From Rhodoferax sp. AJA081-3 (GTDB taxonomy: Bacteria > Pseudomonadota > Gammaproteobacteria > Burkholderiales > Burkholderiaceae_C), in NCBI RefSeq assembly GCF_017798165.1, contig NZ_CP059068.1, forward strand, positions 4,278,001 to 4,342,000: 64,000 bases of DNA, read 5' to 3'. Within the stretch, counting starts at the first letter, position 1. Every line of letters begins with the position of its first letter. The notes below the pieces were generated by a model. That model was not told the DNA's origin, searched no databases, and saw nothing but the letters and a program-made list of their open reading frames with translations. Both the position numbers and the translations under genes were made by a program. This document shows positions 61,252 to 64,000 of this stretch, in pieces.

Positions 61252-63438
61252 CTATTTGTCCACCATCACCACCAGGTCATCCACCGCCCCCTGGCGCAGG
61301 CGCTGCACGTGCAGCGCCACCAGCGGGTCGTGCGGGTGTGCCACGGCCAGCGCCTCCAACCGCTGCAGCGCCAGCGCCGGGTCTTGGGCCGCACCGTCCA
61401 CTAGGCAGGCCATGGCCGCGGCGTAGTCATCTGCTGCGGCGCACTGTGCCAGGTCCAGCGTGGCCTCGGGTGCAAACACTGCCAAGGGCTGGCTCTTGCC
61501 CTTGAGCAAGACGCGGCCCACCGCGCGCACGGCCACACCCTGGCAACCCTCCAGCAGCGTTGCAGACACACAGACCCGTGTACCCAGGTGTTTGTTGACA
61601 CCCTCCAGCCGGGCTGCGGTGTTGATGGGGTCACCCAGGGCGCGGTAGTCAAACAGAGTCTTGCCACCAAAGTTGCCCACCATCACCTCGCCGCTGTGCA
61701 CACCAATGCGTGTCAAGCCCCAGGCCACACCGCGGGCCTGCAGGCGCTGGACGTAGGCGGTGGCAAACGTGTCCATCTCCAGCGCGCAGTCCAGCGCGCG
61801 TTGCTGGTGGTCGGCCTGCACCACGGGGGCCGAGAACAGTACCGCCATGGCGTCGCCTACGAAACGGTCCAGCGTGCCCTCATGCCGGAAGGCGATCTGC
61901 AACATGCCATCGAGGTAATCGTTGAGCAGGCCCACCATCTGGGCTGGGTCGCTGGCCTCCAGCAGGGGCGTAAAACCCGCCAGGTCGGTGAAAACAAAGC
62001 TGCAGACCTGGCGCTGGCCGCCCAGGTGCAATTGCTCGGGGTGGGCCACCAGGTGGTCCACCCGGTTGGGTGACACATAACGCGCAAAGGCACTGCGCAG
62101 CCAGCGCTGCTGGCGCTCGCCCACCCAGTGGTGCATGCCGCTGGCCAGGCCAAAGACCAGCAGCATGGCCCATGTGGGGTTGACCGCATCCAGCAGCAGC
62201 TGGGCGTGCACAAAGGCATACCAGGCACCGCCCCAGGTGGCGGCCAGTGCCGCCAACAAGGCCAAGGCCGCCCTGCGTGCCGACAGGGCCAAACCCAGCA
62301 AGCCCAGCAGCAGGGTGCTACCCAACAGCACCACGGCCTCCAGCCCGGTCGCCCAGGACGGGCGCTGCAAATGGTGGCCCAGCAGCATTTGTTCTACCGC
62401 CAGCGCATGGGCCAACACGCCGGGCATTTGCTGGCCCAGGGGGTTGCTGCGCACATCCATCAGGCCCGCGGCCGAGCTGCCCACCAGCACCACATGGCCT
62501 TGCAACTGGTCGGCGGCAACGGTGCCGTTCAATACCTGGGCCGCGGACACCACACGCGCTGTGTGGGGCTGGGTGTAGTGCAGCCAGATCTCGCCCTGGG
62601 CGTTGGTCGGCACGGTGACCGCGCCGATGCGCAGGTCTTGCACTCCGGCTGCCTGGCTGCGCAGCAGGTAGTTGCTGGCGCCCTGGGCCACCCGCAGGGC
62701 TTCGGCGCTCAGGCTGGGCACGGGGGTGGCATCCACACGCAGCAACAAGGGCACGCGGCGGACCACACCGTCGGCGTCGGGTGCTGCGTTGAGCGCGCCC
62801 ACACCCTTTGCGTTGGCGGTCAGCGCGGGCAGGGGCCACAGTACGGTGTCATAACGCTGCAGCCAGGCGCTGGCCGTAGGGTCGCCACTGCTGACCAGGC
62901 GGTAGGGTAGCAGGGGCGTGGTGGCGGGCAGGGCCGCTGTGCTGCCCACTGCCTGGCGCGCCAAGCTGCTGCCCAGCACCACCGGGCTTATGAGCAGACT
63001 CTTGGCGAGTGTGAGGTCTGGGTCGGGCAGGTGGGCCAGTGCGGCGTTGGCCTGTGGGTCTTGCCAGAGCTGGGCCATGGCGCTGGGGGCGTTGCGGTCA
63101 GGCTCACTTAGCAACACGTCCAGCGCAATGGCGCTGGCACCGGCGCCATGCAGCCGCTCCACCAGCTCGGCCACACGTGTGCGCGGCCAGGGCCACTGCC
63201 CATAGGCCTGCAGGGCGGCTTCGTCAATATCCACCACCCGCACCGGCACCGGTGTGTAGGGGCGAGGGTGCCAACGCTGCAACTGGTCAAACTGCGCCAG
63301 GCGCAGGTTTTGCACGGCTATGGGGTCGGCCAGGTACAGGGCGAGTGCAGCCAACACCAATACGACGACCCCGCACAGAGCCCACAGGTGGGACAGGGCG
63401 CCAGGCAGGGTTGGGAAGCGGCTGGGTGTCAATGGCAA
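61252..63438 (-). CDS. CHASE2-domain class III adenylate/guanylate cyclase
   Basis: A 728-residue membrane cyclase. N-terminal helix (about 18-40), periplasmic CHASE2 domain (about 50-340; RVVDIDEAALQAYGQWPWPR), three membrane helices (about 355-440) and a cytosolic class III cyclase (about 475-640). The metal Asps are in FVFTDLAGFTP and DRFVGDAMAVLFS, and DYRALGDPINTAARLE supplies the base-recognising Asp, pointing to cAMP. The last 70 residues are a helical, TPR-like tail. It is convergent with the FecR-OmpA pair, and CHASE2 cyclases often neighbour those genes. The extracytoplasmic ligand is unknown. Confidence 0.9.
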   Translation of the reverse strand: MPLTPSRFPTLPGALSHLWALCGVVVLVLAALALYLADPIAVQNLRLAQFDQLQRWHPRPYTPVPVRVVDIDEAALQAYGQWPWPRTRVAELVERLHGAGASAIALDVLLSEPDRNAPSAMAQLWQDPQANAALAHLPDPDLTLAKSLLISPVVLGSSLARQAVGSTAALPATTPLLPYRLVSSGDPTASAWLQRYDTVLWPLPALTANAKGVGALNAAPDADGVVRRVPLLLRVDATPVPSLSAEALRVAQGASNYLLRSQAAGVQDLRIGAVTVPTNAQGEIWLHYTQPHTARVVSAAQVLNGTVAADQLQGHVVLVGSSAAGLMDVRSNPLGQQMPGVLAHALAVEQMLLGHHLQRPSWATGLEAVVLLGSTLLLGLLGLALSARRAALALLAALAATWGGAWYAFVHAQLLLDAVNPTWAMLLVFGLASGMHHWVGERQQRWLRSAFARYVSPNRVDHLVAHPEQLHLGGQRQVCSFVFTDLAGFTPLLEASDPAQMVGLLNDYLDGMLQIAFRHEGTLDRFVGDAMAVLFSAPVVQADHQQRALDCALEMDTFATAYVQRLQARGVAWGLTRIGVHSGEVMVGNFGGKTLFDYRALGDPINTAARLEGVNKHLGTRVCVSATLLEGCQGVAVRAVGRVLLKGKSQPLAVFAPEATLDLAQCAAADDYAAAMACLVDGAAQDPALALQRLEALAVAHPHDPLVALHVQRLRQGAVDDLVVMVDK

Positions 63439-63546
63439 AAAGAGTTGGTGTGCAAGAGGTGCACGGAGGTGAAGAGGCGGCTATATTCTGGCATCAAACG
63501 GGCCTGCACCGGCTGTGCCTGCACCCTTGCCAAGGAGTGGATCCCA

Positions 63547-64000
63547 GTGGCCATTTCCACCATCAACCGTTTTATCTCTCTGTTCGACACGGCGTTTCGC
63601 GCGTTGCCGACCACCGTCAGCATGGCGGACACCGAGCGCCTGGCCATGCTGGTCCACCACGCCATGGAGTCCACCCAGCGGGTCTACCACAAGTCTGGCC
63701 ATGTGTTTGGTGTGTGTGAGGGCATGGGCCCGTTGCAGGTGCTGGCGGGTCTGTTCCATGACATCGTGTACTACCAGCTGGACCAGGGCTTTCCCCAGCA
63801 CTGCCGCTACTGGCTGCGCGATGTCACGCGTGAGGTGGGTGACACCCTGGTTCTGCAGCCCATACCCGAAGATGACACCGCGCTGGCGCTGTGCGCGCAA
63901 CTGTTTGACTTTGCGCCGGGCCAGGTCTTGCCCCTGTATGGCGGCATGAATGAGTTTTTGAGCGCCGTGGTGGCGGCCCGTTTGTTGCAACCCCATGTGG
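63547..64000 (+). CDS. HD-type metal-dependent phosphohydrolase-like protein, 5' part
   Basis: The right edge of the window cuts this gene after 151 residues. The start is GTG 63547, with AAGGAG at 63532-63537. The sequence has YHKSGHVFGVC and AGLFHDIVYYQLD, resembling the His and HD pairs of small predicted HD-superfamily hydrolases (COG4339-like). The substrate is unknown. It is divergent from the CHASE2 cyclase across 108 bp, whose AT content suggests a shared promoter region. Confidence 0.65.
   Translation, partial: MAISTINRFISLFDTAFRALPTTVSMADTERLAMLVHHAMESTQRVYHKSGHVFGVCEGMGPLQVLAGLFHDIVYYQLDQGFPQHCRYWLRDVTREVGDTLVLQPIPEDDTALALCAQLFDFAPGQVLPLYGGMNEFLSAVVAARLLQPHV

Overview
The window looks like a chromosomal segment of a GC-rich betaproteobacterium, most likely family Comamonadaceae (Rhodoferax-like). 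This is inferred from the gene families and codon use, the PilU and anti-sigma types, and a short dispersed repeat with a GGCCTCTAGCCCCCGT core. No rRNA, tRNA, CRISPR array or prophage was seen. The only complete mobile element is an IS30-family insertion. Nearly all of the sequence is densely coding, with many 4-bp ATGA/GTGA overlaps that reveal operons.

Layout. 1-11.7 kb: the 5' end of a CoA-transferase, an M14 metallopeptidase, pilU, a tandem glutaredoxin/GST-fold protein, an ECF sigma/anti-sigma pair, a frameshifted FecR-SPOR gene, a TonB-dependent receptor and an AsmA-family protein. 11.7-16.2 kb: a translationally coupled kaiC-kaiB-(PAS-GAF-GGDEF-EAL) operon that appears to couple a Kai-type ATPase to c-di-GMP turnover. 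16.2-17.3 kb: an IS30-type element with matched inverted repeats, a GTG target duplication and a frameshifted transposase. 17.5-23.9 kb: a CsgG-like lipoprotein, a citrulline-to-ornithine-to-proline module with its divergent Lrp regulator, and secreted proteins. 24-29.4 kb: a two-gene phosphorelay and an FAD oxidoreductase.

29.4-36.5 kb: a gor-egtB-egtD-DUF427 operon (glutathione reductase plus ergothioneine synthesis), divergent from an enlarged acnA that carries an in-frame copy of the dispersed repeat. 36.5-44.2 kb: a WS/DGAT acyltransferase, a second CsgG-like lipoprotein, a PKD-PEBP lipoprotein, M32 and M28 peptidases and a cyclophilin. 44.2-47.5 kb: a lysine-catabolic pair (lysine 6-dehydrogenase-like and piperideine-6-carboxylate dehydrogenase-like) with a divergent Lrp regulator. 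47.5-50.5 kb: a TPP riboswitch, a TonB-dependent receptor and a NadR-like P-loop kinase. 50.5-52.8 kb: a visibly AT-richer island with a long inverted repeat and one unrecognised membrane protein.

52.8-64 kb: a crotonase, a MacA-like adaptor with one ATPase and two separate FtsX-type permeases, then a REC-CheC-diguanylate cyclase cassette, a FecR-OmpA pair, a convergent CHASE2 class III cyclase and a truncated HD-type hydrolase. The strongest candidates for new biology are the Kai/c-di-GMP operon, the dispersed repeat that has entered protein-coding genes, and the transporter-linked REC-CheC-DGC cassette.
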